In this document: positions 35,888 to 44,227 of the stretch, in pieces | How positions within the stretch are numbered: position 1 is the stretch's first letter | How the letters are laid out: every line of letters starts with the position of its first letter | Source of the DNA: Dictyobacter arantiisoli | GTDB lineage: Bacteria; Chloroflexota; Ktedonobacteria; Ktedonobacterales; Ktedonobacteraceae | Reading direction: 5' to 3' | Assembly (NCBI RefSeq): GCF_008326305.1 | Contig: NZ_BIXY01000048.1 | Span: forward strand, 1-53,125 | DNA length: 53,125 nt | The notes under the pieces: generated by a model | The model's database searches: none | What the model was told of the DNA's origin: nothing | The model's input: the letters and a program-made list of their open reading frames with translations, nothing else | Program-made: the position numbers and the translations under genes

Positions 35888-36068
35888 CGGCATAATCCTT
35901 TTTTTCGTTCTGACACAATCTCTTCAAGACATTCATTTACTCTTCGTCATTGACTCTATATGGTTTGAAAAACTATCAAAGATAGATATTTGTTATCACT
36001 ATTCATCGACAACCGATCTCATTTACATTACGTATTCCGCAATAAATTGAATATTTTCTACATGATTT

Positions 36069-36196
36069 GTAACTATTCAGGTACCCTGTACCTCTCAAGC
36101 CGCCTTGCGGCGGGGAAGGAGGGGGTTGGGCGGGGACTCCCCGCTCCCCGCGAAGGGGCCTTGCAGGCCCCCTCGACCCCCTTGCTGAATAGTTAC
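36069..36196. repeat. MITE-like GC-rich element with 12-bp terminal inverted repeats
   Basis: GTAACTATTCAG (36069-36080) and CTGAATAGTTAC (36185-36196) are perfect inverted repeats around 104 bases of very GC-rich sequence. Inside are several stems (CCGCC/GGCGG, GGGG/CCCC, GGGGCC/GGCCCC). It contrasts strongly with its AT-rich surroundings and looks like an inserted non-autonomous element. No clear target duplication is seen outside the arms. Confidence 0.65.
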
Positions 36197-36223
36197 CATG
36201 ATTTTATAAATATCGAGCTCTCC

Positions 36224-36313
36224 GTCCTTGCGGGTGATGGTGGAAGAGGAAAGTTGCGAGGACAGCTCGCGCTCCGCCTGGGGCTGCCGCCACTACATCC
36301 CGCTTTCAGCCTG
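36224..36313 (+). repeat. Dispersed 90-bp repeat, copy C
   Basis: The segment from GTCCTTGCGGGTG to CCCGCTTTCAGCCTG matches 38686-38771 along its length with small gaps. Shared blocks include GTGGAAGAGG, TGCGAGGAC, CTGCCGCC and CCCGCTTTCA. It lies 60 bases before the start of the secreted glycosidase gene. Confidence 0.75.
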
Positions 36314-36372
36314 TCTTTTGAGTATCTGGTTACAATAGCATCAAGTAGGTTAGTATGAAAAAGGGAGATGAT

Positions 36373-37677
36373 ATGTACAATACATTAAAAAAGCACACAT
36401 GCTTAGCTGTAGCAATAGTGCTGGTGTTGCTACTGATCGCGAGTAGCCTCAAGGGCAGTATGCAAGCACAGGCGGCAAGTAGCAAGATGCAGACAGGCAA
36501 GGTTGATCCAACCATCGATCAGGTAGCGCAAGAGGTACTCTGGAATATACGTACCAACGGCTTTAATCCTATCGCAAAGACGAAAGGCATGGTTACCGGT
36601 GGCCTGTACGTCAACTGGCGGATGGACAATCCAGGCATCACCAATAATGTAAATCCCAATAGCAACGATGATCCCCCCAGCAGCCACGATATCCAGACAG
36701 ACCTCTTTTATCTCAATGCGCTAGCCGAATATAAATATCTGCATGGACAGGAGAGTAGCCATGATCAGGATATTGCCCGCATTACCCCCATCGTCCATAA
36801 CGAGTTCTTCAATTATAATCTACCTAAAGGCTGGGTTTATTTTTATCTTTTGCGCGATGGCTATCTGCTCAATGATCCAGTTTTAACTCAGGAAGCACAG
36901 ATGGCGGCTACCAACTATTACAATAATTGGTATGATCAGAGATTAGGGCTGCTCTATAATAAATCCCACACGCCTGGTGTCTATAGTGTTGAACATTCGC
37001 TTACCGCTGGAGCCGCCTTGATTGATGCAGGCACACGGATGGGTCATCCAGAGTGGGTACAGGCGGGCAAAGCAACAATCAATACGGTGCTACCCGCCTC
37101 TTATAATATCCAGGCCCAACTCTTTTACAATAATATGACGGTAAATGCTGATGGATCAGAGATGGTAATGAATGAACAGGGAAAGGCCAGCACCCAGGGG
37201 AGCGCGGTTGAAGCACTGCTGGCTGCCTATGAGATCACCCACAATCCACAATATCTCACCATCAGTACCGCAGTTTTGCAGAGCCTGTTCACTACCAGTG
37301 GATTATGGGATCAGAGAAATGGTGGTCTGTTCTTCGCGTATGACTTGAATAGCAGGACGTTAGAACAAAAGTATAAAGAGACACGCGCTCAGGCTCATAT
37401 CTTGATCGGCCTCTACCGCTATAATCAAATCATGCGCCAGCTGGGACAATCACAGCAATTTCTAGATAAACAGCAACAACTGATCAACCTTTTAAGTACT
37501 AATTTCTACCAGCCAATCTACCATGGCTATTTCTATCGTGTCACACCAACCTTTGGGAACGTGATCTCAAACGGTCCCGATGGCACTCCACAGCCCGAAA
37601 TTTACTTTACAACCGAAGCCATGGGACTTGCGCTAGATGCGCTCCAGCAAACTGAATTTTCCACCATTTCATTGTAA
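36373..37677 (+). CDS. Secreted six-hairpin (GH76-like) glycosidase
   Basis: A 434-residue exported protein with GGGAG about five bases before the ATG; an in-frame ATG at 36355 lacks a good site. The signal peptide covers about residues 1-35 (VAIVLVLLLIASSL, then MQAQAAS). The mature part shows the repeated helix-pair pattern of (alpha/alpha)6-barrel glycosidases, for instance SHDIQTDLFYLNALAEY, VEHSLTAGAALIDAG and GSAVEALLAAYEIT, and late Gly/Tyr-rich turns (GGLFFAYDL). GH76 alpha-mannanases are the nearest type I can name, but the catalytic Asp pair is not certain. It lies next to a GntR regulator and a sugar ABC importer, so its products may be their substrate. Confidence 0.6.
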   Translation: MYNTLKKHTCLAVAIVLVLLLIASSLKGSMQAQAASSKMQTGKVDPTIDQVAQEVLWNIRTNGFNPIAKTKGMVTGGLYVNWRMDNPGITNNVNPNSNDDPPSSHDIQTDLFYLNALAEYKYLHGQESSHDQDIARITPIVHNEFFNYNLPKGWVYFYLLRDGYLLNDPVLTQEAQMAATNYYNNWYDQRLGLLYNKSHTPGVYSVEHSLTAGAALIDAGTRMGHPEWVQAGKATINTVLPASYNIQAQLFYNNMTVNADGSEMVMNEQGKASTQGSAVEALLAAYEITHNPQYLTISTAVLQSLFTTSGLWDQRNGGLFFAYDLNSRTLEQKYKETRAQAHILIGLYRYNQIMRQLGQSQQFLDKQQQLINLLSTNFYQPIYHGYFYRVTPTFGNVISNGPDGTPQPEIYFTTEAMGLALDALQQTEFSTISL

Positions 37678-37705
37678 ATGCAAAGCTATCCACAGATGTC
37701 GCACG

Positions 37706-38479
37706 TCAGGGAAGTAGAGTCGTGCCGTCGCTGTTACCTAACAGGCGACGGCGCACTTCCTGACGATACCAGCCGAGAACGGTTTCAACATGATGTTGGG
37801 CGGCCTGCGCGGCTGTGTCAGGATTCCCTCCTTTGATAGCTTCAAAGATGGCCTCATGATGCTCTACCGAGGCAAGTGAGGAGCCGGGCGATCCTCCGGT
37901 CATGACTTTGACAGCCCAGCGTTGGAGATGGAGAATGCTGGCAACGGTTTCGACAAGAAAAGGATTATGAGTGGCATGAGCAATCGCAAGATGAAAACGG
38001 TCGTCACTCTCCATAAAACGCTCTTGCTGGGCGGCTTCGGCTTGCGCACGATTGGCCTGCACAATCTGTTCTAGCTCACGCAGTTCGACCAGCGTAATCT
38101 GTTCCGTAGCCAGGCGAGCAGTAATCATCTCTTGCATACAGCGGAACTCAAAGAGCGCCTGAATGTGCTCAGGGTCAACAACCATAGAGAATTTGAAGGC
38201 TGGTCGGGCTACAAGTTGTGTCCCCTGCGCCACATAGATACCTACTCCTTTGCGCGCCGCCACCAATCCAGTTGCGGTCAGATATTTAATCGCTTCGCGT
38301 ACGATGCTGCGGCTCACCCCAAACTGTTCACCCAGCCGCTGCTCGGTTGGCAGACGATCCCCGGGCTTCATATTCGTAGATGTGATAAAAGCAACGATTT
38401 TTTCGGCCACAATCTCATATTGTGGCCGATACGCAGGGACATTTATCTCTGCAGAAGATGTATGGTCATGATGCTTCAC
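37706..38479 (-). CDS. FadR-type GntR transcriptional regulator
   Basis: A 257-residue regulator. A winged helix-turn-helix (about 20-85: PGDRLPTEQRLGEQFGVSRSIVREAIKYLTATGLV) is followed by an all-helical FCD domain. In FCD the metal-binding residues are visible: Asp in SDDRFHLAIAHAT with its His, a central HNPFL and EHHEAIFEAI, and a late QHHVETVL. FCD regulators bind small carboxylates or sugar acids. The frame opens with TTG at 38500, but AGGTGAG precedes the GTG at 38479, so that start is preferred; this is not certain. It is divergent from the sugar ABC operon, convergent with the glycosidase gene at 28 bases, and has a palindromic operator in front. Confidence 0.88.
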   Translation of the reverse strand: MKHHDHTSSAEINVPAYRPQYEIVAEKIVAFITSTNMKPGDRLPTEQRLGEQFGVSRSIVREAIKYLTATGLVAARKGVGIYVAQGTQLVARPAFKFSMVVDPEHIQALFEFRCMQEMITARLATEQITLVELRELEQIVQANRAQAEAAQQERFMESDDRFHLAIAHATHNPFLVETVASILHLQRWAVKVMTGGSPGSSLASVEHHEAIFEAIKGGNPDTAAQAAQHHVETVLGWYRQEVRRRLLGNSDGTTLLP

Positions 38480-38500
38480 AGGCTCACCTATAACGTGCAA

Positions 38501-38520
38501 TAGTACAACACCTGGTACTA
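38501..38520. promoter_or_regulatory. Candidate operator TAGTAC-N8-GTACTA
   Basis: A perfect 6-bp inverted repeat with an 8-base centre (AACACCTG), directly upstream of the GntR regulator gene. Its size and spacing fit a dimeric GntR/FadR site, so self-repression is likely. Confidence 0.5.
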
Positions 38521-38685
38521 CTCCACGACAATTTTTCCCCGTCGCTGGGAAGTAACATACAGATTTTGCATGCGAGGATCAAAATGTATCATACTCAAGT
38601 ATGAGCAACTCTGCTGAGAGTATACCTATAATTTCCTTCTTTTTCAAGGTACCACAACACTTATACAAAACCACAATGGCTCTCT

Positions 38686-38771
38686 GTCCTTCCGGGTGGT
38701 GGAAGAGGGAAGGTGCGAGGACTGTCATGCCCCTGGCATACCTGCCGCCCCTGCACCCCGCTTTCACCCTG
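38686..38771 (+). repeat. Dispersed 86-bp repeat, copy D
   Basis: It matches 36224-36313 along its length (shared GTGGAAGAGG, TGCGAGGAC, CTGCCGCC, CCCGCTTTCA). An internal stem ATGCC/GGCAT is present. Both copies lie in intergenic DNA around the glycosidase-regulator pair, in the same orientation. Confidence 0.75.
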
Positions 38772-38891
38772 AAGGATGTAGACCCACCACAATCTGCATC
38801 TTGACAAGTATTTCTCTGTAATGTTATAACCCTCATATGGTTCCAAACGTCTAAAGCAAGCAGAGGGGATTAAGCACTTTTCTATTTGTCT

Positions 38892-38920
38892 TTGACACAA
38901 ATGTGTTGAACACATACTGG
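38892..38920 (+). promoter_or_regulatory. Candidate promoter with embedded palindrome for the sugar ABC operon
   Basis: TTGACA (38892-38897) and the weak -10 TACTGG (38915-38920) are 17 bases apart. Between them lies the perfect palindrome ATGTGTT-G-AACACAT (38901-38915). A protein bound there would block the polymerase. Its sequence differs from the site at 38501, so a second regulator is possible. Confidence 0.45.
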
Positions 38921-39051
38921 CATTCAATTTCTCTTCATGTGCAATGTTGGCCGCCTTCGGAGGCGGGTACCCTGCTTCTCATCTGCACAACCGAATATCA
39001 CAGGAAACGTGTTCTCTTGCTTCTCAAGGCATTGTTGCAAGGAAGGTAAAC

Positions 39052-40560
39052 ATGTCGTTATCCAAAGATGAACCTGTCCTTCGGTTACAACATATTTCAA
39101 AGCAATTCCCTGGCGTCTTCGCCGTCAATGATGTCAGCCTGGATGTATATCCGGGTGAGGTGCATGTAGTGGCAGGCGAAAATGGGGCCGGGAAATCTAC
39201 GCTGATGAAACTGTTGTCTCAGGTTGAAAAACCAAGTAGTGGGACGATCTTACTCAATCATGAGCCGATCCGCTTCCACGGTCCTCAGCATGCCCAATCC
39301 CTGGGTATTGCCATGATCTATCAGGAGTTCGCCCTCGCCCCCCATCTCACTATCGCGCAAAACATGTTTTTGGGACAGGAGCCGCTGCGCCTGGGCTTGA
39401 TTGATCGCTCCACCGAGATACAACGTTCACGCACGTTACTGAAACAGGTTGGTCTAAACATCGATCCACGCCGATTGGTTTCCGGGCTCTCCGTGGCTGA
39501 GCAACAATTAGTCGAGATCGCGAAAGCGCTTTCTCTGGATGCGAAGGTCGTAATCATGGATGAGCCGACTGCGACTCTCACCGAACAAGAAATCCATGAG
39601 CTCTTCAACGTCATTCATAACATGACCGAACGGGGCATCGCTATTCTCTATATTTCGCATCGTCTGGATGAGATTTTTCGTATTGCGCACCGCGTGACAG
39701 TGATGCGCGATGGTCAGGTCGTAGCGACCCTGCCGCGCGCCGAGATTGATGAGAAAAAGTTGATCCGCCTGATGGTAGGACGCGAAATTGCCAATCTGTA
39801 TCCCAAACCGAGCACAACAATTGGCGAGGTCGTCCTGCGCGTAACAGGCATCACCCGTGCTCACGTACTGCGAAATTGCTCATTTGAACTTCACGCGGGC
39901 GAAATTCTGGGCTTCGCTGGTCTGGTTGGGGCGGGGCGCACGGAACTGGCGCGGGCAATTTTCGGAGCCGACCGTATCGATGCTGGCACGATTGAAGTCG
40001 AGGGAAAAAAGGTACGCATCAAGTCGCCTGAAGCGGCTATTCAGGCTGGTATTGGCTACCTGACTGAGGATCGCAAACGCGATGGGCTGGCGATGAATCT
40101 CGGCATCGATCAGAACATCACCATGGCGCATTTGCCCGTTGTCGCTGGCATCCTGAATCTGGGTCAGGAGCGGCGAACAGCCCTGCAAGCACGCGACCAG
40201 CTACGCATACGCACGCCCTCGATACGCCGCAAAGTGGAGGTGCTATCGGGAGGAACGCAACAAAAAGTCATCGTCGCTCGCTGGCTAGAAACGCAGGCCA
40301 AAGTCCTTTTCTTCGACGAGCCGACACGCGGCATTGATGTCGGGGCCAAAGCTGAGATCTTTGATCTGATCGGTAAATTGGCTCAGCAGGGACGAGCGAT
40401 TATCCTTATCTCTTCCTATTTGCCTGAACTACTCAATATGTGTGATCGCATTCTCGTTATACGCGAAGGACAGATTGCAGGAGCAGTTGAGCGGGAACAA
40501 TTTTCTGAAGAGAGAATTATTGCGTTGGCTACGGGTGCCAGGGAGATCGAAGCACAATGA
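39052..40560 (+). CDS. Ribose-type sugar ABC importer, double ATPase subunit
   Basis: A 502-residue RbsA/XylG-type ATPase with two fused halves. Half 1 has GENGAGKST, LSVAEQQLVEIAKAL and VVIMDEPTATL; half 2 has GLVGAGRTELARAIFG, SGGTQQKVIVARWL and VLFFDEPTRGID. GGAAGG lies five bases before the ATG at 39052, and the longer frame to 38944 is unlikely. Its stop overlaps the permease start (ATGA). It powers uptake of a monosaccharide or similar ligand; which one is not clear from sequence. Confidence 0.93.
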   Translation: MSLSKDEPVLRLQHISKQFPGVFAVNDVSLDVYPGEVHVVAGENGAGKSTLMKLLSQVEKPSSGTILLNHEPIRFHGPQHAQSLGIAMIYQEFALAPHLTIAQNMFLGQEPLRLGLIDRSTEIQRSRTLLKQVGLNIDPRRLVSGLSVAEQQLVEIAKALSLDAKVVIMDEPTATLTEQEIHELFNVIHNMTERGIAILYISHRLDEIFRIAHRVTVMRDGQVVATLPRAEIDEKKLIRLMVGREIANLYPKPSTTIGEVVLRVTGITRAHVLRNCSFELHAGEILGFAGLVGAGRTELARAIFGADRIDAGTIEVEGKKVRIKSPEAAIQAGIGYLTEDRKRDGLAMNLGIDQNITMAHLPVVAGILNLGQERRTALQARDQLRIRTPSIRRKVEVLSGGTQQKVIVARWLETQAKVLFFDEPTRGIDVGAKAEIFDLIGKLAQQGRAIILISSYLPELLNMCDRILVIREGQIAGAVEREQFSEERIIALATGAREIEAQ

Positions 40561-41594
40561 AAAATATCATCAATTCATCATCCGAGGTCGCAGATCAGCC
40601 ACCCATTGAAGAGGTAGGCGCATCCTTCACGCAACGCTTGCGCGAAAGGTTAGTCGATGTAGTAGCCCAGCTCGCCGCCGGTGGAGCGCTGATTATCGTC
40701 TTTATTTATCTCACATTCGCCTCGCCAGTCTTTTTAACCCTGAATAATCTTTTCAATATTGTCTCACAAACAGCGGTCACCGCTGTCATCGCTATTGGCA
40801 TGACCTTTGTCATCATCACCTCCGGCATTGATCTTTCGGTTGGCTCTAACGCCGCGCTATCCGGGGTGCTGGGCGTGATGCTGATCGTCAACTCTGGTGT
40901 TCCCTGGCCGCTGGCGATCCTGGGAGGAACCATCATTGGTGGCATCATCGGACTGGTCAATGGCTTACTCATCAACGCTGCCCGCCTGAGTCCCTTTATC
41001 ACCACCCTGGGTATGATGGGCGTGGCACGCGGATTGGTCTCGATCTTCACCAACTCGGTGGGCGTATATGGTACACCAGATGACTTCCAATTGCTGGGGC
41101 AGGGAACCATCTATGGCATCCCTATTCCTCTGCTGGTCGTGGTGCTGCTGGCCCTGCTCGCCCATCTTATCCTCAATCGCACGCGGCTCGGTCGCTATAC
41201 CTATGCGATTGGCTCCAATGGCGAGGCCGCACGTCTCTCGGGTATTCCCATCAAACGCTATTTGACCCTTATCTATGTTATCCAGGGGCTGCTGGCGGGT
41301 TTCGCGGGCATGATCGCGTCCTCACGTGTCAATTCAGGACAACCGAACTTTGGCATTGGCCTTGAACTTGATGTTATTGCCGCGGCCGTGATCGGTGGCG
41401 CCAGTCTGTTTGGAGGGCAGGGAACCATTCTTGGTACCCTGATCGGGGCCTTTCTGATCTCAATTATCCGCAATGGCGCGGTCCTTTTGAACGTCAACAT
41501 TTACTATCAGAATGTCATCATCGGTGTAGTGATCTGGCTTGCGGTCTTCTGGGATCAATTCCGACGCCGGAAGTTCGCAGTAGCATCACGATAA
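40557..41594 (+). CDS. Ribose-type sugar ABC importer, permease
   Basis: A 345-residue membrane protein with about nine to ten segments, of the RbsC/XylH/AraH family. Diagnostic stretches: AIGMTFVIITSGIDLSVGSNAAL, the LVNGLLI block, and the coupling loop NRTRLGRYTYAIGSNGEAARLSGIPIKRY. The ATG overlaps the ATPase stop by four bases, so the two are translationally coupled. It should form a homodimeric channel with the ATPase and the lipoprotein that follows. Confidence 0.93.
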   Translation: MKNIINSSSEVADQPPIEEVGASFTQRLRERLVDVVAQLAAGGALIIVFIYLTFASPVFLTLNNLFNIVSQTAVTAVIAIGMTFVIITSGIDLSVGSNAALSGVLGVMLIVNSGVPWPLAILGGTIIGGIIGLVNGLLINAARLSPFITTLGMMGVARGLVSIFTNSVGVYGTPDDFQLLGQGTIYGIPIPLLVVVLLALLAHLILNRTRLGRYTYAIGSNGEAARLSGIPIKRYLTLIYVIQGLLAGFAGMIASSRVNSGQPNFGIGLELDVIAAAVIGGASLFGGQGTILGTLIGAFLISIIRNGAVLLNVNIYYQNVIIGVVIWLAVFWDQFRRRKFAVASR

Positions 41595-41700
41595 ATCCAT
41601 CCATTGCTGCCATTTTCTTTCGTTCCTGTAAACATCCCCATACGGGGACCTATGCCCATTAAGGACATAGTTACACGATGAACCCGCAAAGGAGTACGCA

Positions 41701-42732
41701 ATGAAGCGAAGCATTGCACGGATTCTCACAACGGTGGTCTTAGCCATCGTTGCCTTGCAAACGGTTGCCTGTGGCGGAGTACAAGTTCAATCATCAAACC
41801 CAACAGGTAACAGCGGCGGTAAGAGTACGCCTACGAATGGACCGATCAAGATTGTAGTGGTACCAAAAGCAGTCGGTTCAAACTATTGGGAACAGGTACA
41901 AAAAGGCGCGCAGTGCGCCCAATCAAAACTACAGAACGTGACAATGCAATGGGATGGTGTCTCGGCTGAAACCGATGTCACGGGACAGATTAATCTGCTT
42001 ACCAACTACATTACGCAGGGGGTAAATGGAATTGTCTATGCCGCAACGGATGCCAGGGCACTCACCGAAACCAGCACAAAGGCGGTCAACGCAAATATTA
42101 AGGTCATCAATATCGACTCGGGCACGAACCCTCAACCCGCCAATGTGCCGCTGTTCGCTACAGACAATACAGCATCCGCCGTCAAGGCCGCTGACCTCCT
42201 GTCACAGGCGCTCAATGGCAAAGGCAAAGTTGCCTTCATTCCTTTCCAGGCAGGATCATCCACCAGCGACCAACGGGCCGCGGGCTTTAAACAGGGCTTA
42301 GCCAAGCATCCAGAACTGCAACTGGTCGCGGAACAGTATAGCCAGAGCGATCCAAATACCGCCCTGCGCGTCACTGAGAATATTCTCAGTGCCCATCCTG
42401 ATATCACGGGCATCTTTGCTGCTAACGAGCCAGGCGTTATCGGGGCCGCCCAGGCTGTCCATAAGGCAGGCAAGGATGGAAAAATCACGATCATTGGCTG
42501 GGATGCCGCTCCCGACGAAGTCAAAGGTGTCCAGAATGGCACGATCAGCGCCCTCGTCGTACAGAATCCATTCCGCATGGGCTACGATGGCCTGAATGCC
42601 GCCGTCAATGCTGTACGCGGCAAAGCAGTCAGTAGTGAAGATACCGGTGTCACCTTTGTCACGAAAGCAAACCTCAACGATAGCAAAGTCCAGGCAGTCT
42701 TAAATCCAAGCTGTGCTAATCCTCCCGTGTAA
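41701..42732 (+). CDS. Ribose-type sugar ABC importer, substrate-binding lipoprotein
   Basis: A 343-residue lipoprotein with AAAGGAG six bases before the ATG. The signal peptide ends in LQTVAC, followed by a Ser/Gly/Thr linker. The mature domain has the type I periplasmic-binding fold (PurR/RbsB-like): IKIVVVPKAVGSNYWEQVQKGAQCA, GVNGIVYAATDARAL, KVAFIPFQAGSSTSDQRAAGFKQGL, GIFAANEPGVIGAAQAV and GWDAAPDEVKGVQNG. The 106-base gap from the permease holds no hairpin. A strong terminator follows, so this is the last gene of the operon. Confidence 0.93.
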   Translation: MKRSIARILTTVVLAIVALQTVACGGVQVQSSNPTGNSGGKSTPTNGPIKIVVVPKAVGSNYWEQVQKGAQCAQSKLQNVTMQWDGVSAETDVTGQINLLTNYITQGVNGIVYAATDARALTETSTKAVNANIKVINIDSGTNPQPANVPLFATDNTASAVKAADLLSQALNGKGKVAFIPFQAGSSTSDQRAAGFKQGLAKHPELQLVAEQYSQSDPNTALRVTENILSAHPDITGIFAANEPGVIGAAQAVHKAGKDGKITIIGWDAAPDEVKGVQNGTISALVVQNPFRMGYDGLNAAVNAVRGKAVSSEDTGVTFVTKANLNDSKVQAVLNPSCANPPV

Positions 42733-42755
42733 ACTCACTGATTAGCTGAAAGGTC

Positions 42756-42802
42756 AGAGAAAAAAAGGAGTATCCCGAAGCGGGATACTCCTTTTTTTCT
42801 CT
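42756..42802. terminator. Intrinsic terminator of the sugar ABC operon
   Basis: A perfect 22-bp stem (42756-42777 / 42781-42802) with loop AAG. The right arm contains seven T and the left arm seven A, so it can work from both sides; it also ends the leftward small gene at 42817. Confidence 0.92.
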
Positions 42803-42816
42803 GGTAGAAGATGAAA

Positions 42817-43035
42817 TTAACGCTCTTTGATTTCTTTCTGAAAAAATCCAACAATCGCGGCGGCCAAACCCATCACCAGTAAAAACACCTCGAAGCCCGG
42901 AAATAACTTCAGAATGGCCGGTGGATTACTGCCGGAAACGGCAAAAATGGCAGGCGCGATATTCTGTGCCAGGCCAACCGCTAACAGCATCAGCACTAAT
43001 CCCAACAACATTAATTTGATCGACTTCATCAACAT
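42817..43035 (-). CDS. Small two-helix membrane protein
   Basis: A 72-residue protein with two hydrophobic segments (about 5-27 and 43-66) and short charged ends. AAAGG lies four to five bases before the ATG at 43035; an ATG two codons later is also possible. I do not recognise a family. It shares the terminator at 42756 with the sugar operon on the other strand. Confidence 0.7.
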   Translation of the reverse strand: MLMKSIKLMLLGLVLMLLAVGLAQNIAPAIFAVSGSNPPAILKLFPGFEVFLLVMGLAAAIVGFFQKEIKER

Positions 43036-43243
43036 AATACCTTTCTAGAAATGAGCACATTATACCTATTTAAGATGAGCAGAGAAAAGATGAATAAGCC
43101 CTTTTCCTTGTAAAATAGCACACGGCAGCCCGCTACTCTGCATTTTTCGACTCCGGGGCAAGAAAATGAACCATTTATCCTAGTCATCGACTCATCTTCA
43201 GCGGAGCAGGTTGCTCGCTACGCGGGCGAAAGGAGAGAGCAAG
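43036..43243. other. Upstream region of the exonuclease-like gene
   Basis: About 210 bases without a gene between divergent transcription units. AAAGGAGAGAG (43229-43239) doubles as the ribosome site of the small ORF at 43244 and as the left arm of an inverted repeat with CTCTCTCCTTT (43275-43285), which a T-run follows. Confidence 0.4.
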
Positions 43244-43354
43244 ATGCATGAGAACGCCCTGCACCTTCTCTCTTCTCTCTCCTTTTTATTGCCGCGAAAA
43301 GCAGAATATGATATATTTCCTCAAGGTGATCGATTGCTTGAGAGGAGACACTGA
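43244..43354 (+). CDS. Possible 36-residue leader peptide before the exonuclease-like gene
   Basis: A 36-codon frame with GGAG eight bases before its ATG, ending four bases before the ATG of the next gene. The GAGGAG ribosome site of that gene lies within its last codons, a typical coupling layout. The product has a Leu/Ser-rich middle and a charged end and matches nothing I know. Its first part lies inside an inverted repeat (43229-43239/43275-43285), so ribosome passage could control folding of the mRNA. It may be a regulatory leader and not a functional protein. Confidence 0.4.
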   Translation: MHENALHLLSSLSFLLPRKAEYDIFPQGDRLLERRH

Positions 43355-43358
43355 AGAT

Positions 43359-44225
43359 ATGGCGCTTGAAAATAATGAGCGTGAACAATTAAATGCAGCG
43401 CTCAAACGCCATGGCTATCGTTGGGTCAAAGAGAACGGTCAGTGGATCTTGAAAGATCCACAGGGCAGGACGATAACGCCAGAAAAAGCGATGAGTATGA
43501 TTCAGAAGAATGTGGCGGCTTCCGCGACATCAGTATCCGCCGCATCGGCGCCGACACCCGCGAAGTCCAGACCTGTACGGCAGGCAAAGGCGTCAACACC
43601 ACCACAAACGGCTACCACTTCCCCGGCACCAGCACCAGCACCAGCACTCCAAAAAGCGCCACCAGTGCAACTCCATTTAAATGATCGACCCGCGATTGTC
43701 AGCTGGGCGCAGCAAATTATCAGGCGGCGTCCACTTATTTTTGATCTCGAGACGATTCAGCCAGGCTTGAATGATGAAATCATTGAGGTGTCGCTGGTAG
43801 ATCTGGCTGGTCGTATCATCTTCCATTCGCTGATCAAGCCCGATCAGGCAATTGAGGCGACCAACAGCGATATGCATGGTATTCCCACGAATATGCTTTT
43901 ACAGGCTCCCATCCTACCTGAGATCTGGCCTCAACTGTATCCATTATTGATTCAAAATGAACTCATTATTTTTAGCGCAGCCTATAAAATACGTATTTTG
44001 AGACAGGCGGCGGCCTTTTATCAACTGGGACTCTCAGCGATTGTATCCCATTGCCTGATGGTGAAATATGCTATGTATGCAGGCGTCAAGGCGACCGAAC
44101 GCGACTATAAATTACATACCTTGCCAGAGGCATGCGCAGCCCTTAAAATACCCACGGGAAGCGGACGAGCACTGGAAGACGCTGAAGCTACCCGCCAACT
44201 TCTCCTGACCCTCACAAACGCATAA
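43359..44225 (+). CDS. DnaQ/RNase T-like exonuclease-fold protein with altered active site
   Basis: A 288-residue protein. Residues 1-50 form a small charged domain, about 55-110 an Ala/Pro/Ser linker, and about 115-288 a DEDD-type exonuclease fold. Exo I is intact (FDLET, Asp129 and Glu131). At Exo II the expected N-A-x-F-D reads SAAYK, placing Lys210 where the catalytic Asp should be. At Exo III the usual H-R-A-L-x-D-A reads GRALEDA, so His is replaced by Gly269 while Asp274 remains. The protein thus probably cannot catalyse two-metal hydrolysis and may bind nucleic acid or act as a decoy. The start at 43359 is 11 bases after GAGGAG and four bases after the mini-ORF. Confidence 0.75.
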   Translation: MALENNEREQLNAALKRHGYRWVKENGQWILKDPQGRTITPEKAMSMIQKNVAASATSVSAASAPTPAKSRPVRQAKASTPPQTATTSPAPAPAPALQKAPPVQLHLNDRPAIVSWAQQIIRRRPLIFDLETIQPGLNDEIIEVSLVDLAGRIIFHSLIKPDQAIEATNSDMHGIPTNMLLQAPILPEIWPQLYPLLIQNELIIFSAAYKIRILRQAAAFYQLGLSAIVSHCLMVKYAMYAGVKATERDYKLHTLPEACAALKIPTGSGRALEDAEATRQLLLTLTNA

Positions 44226-44227
44226 GC

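Larger units (their letters stand above)
35888..36372. other. Divergent intergenic region carrying two different repeats
   Basis: About 485 bases without a gene. It holds an AT-rich part (35940-36068) with the likely promoters, a 128-bp GC-rich element bounded by a 12-bp inverted repeat, and 27 bases later a 90-bp dispersed repeat. GGGAG at 36364-36368 is the ribosome site of the next gene. Confidence 0.6.
38480..39051. promoter_or_regulatory. Regulatory region between GntR regulator and sugar ABC operon
   Basis: About 570 bases without a gene. It holds a palindromic site beside the regulator (38501-38520), a dispersed repeat (38686-38771) and a promoter with an embedded palindrome for the operon (38892-38920). 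AAGGAAGG sits just before the ATG at 39052. Confidence 0.6.

Noticed and set aside
36069-36196. Element considered as a complete insertion sequence
   Set aside because: Only about 128 bp with no transposase frame, so it can be at most a non-autonomous element.
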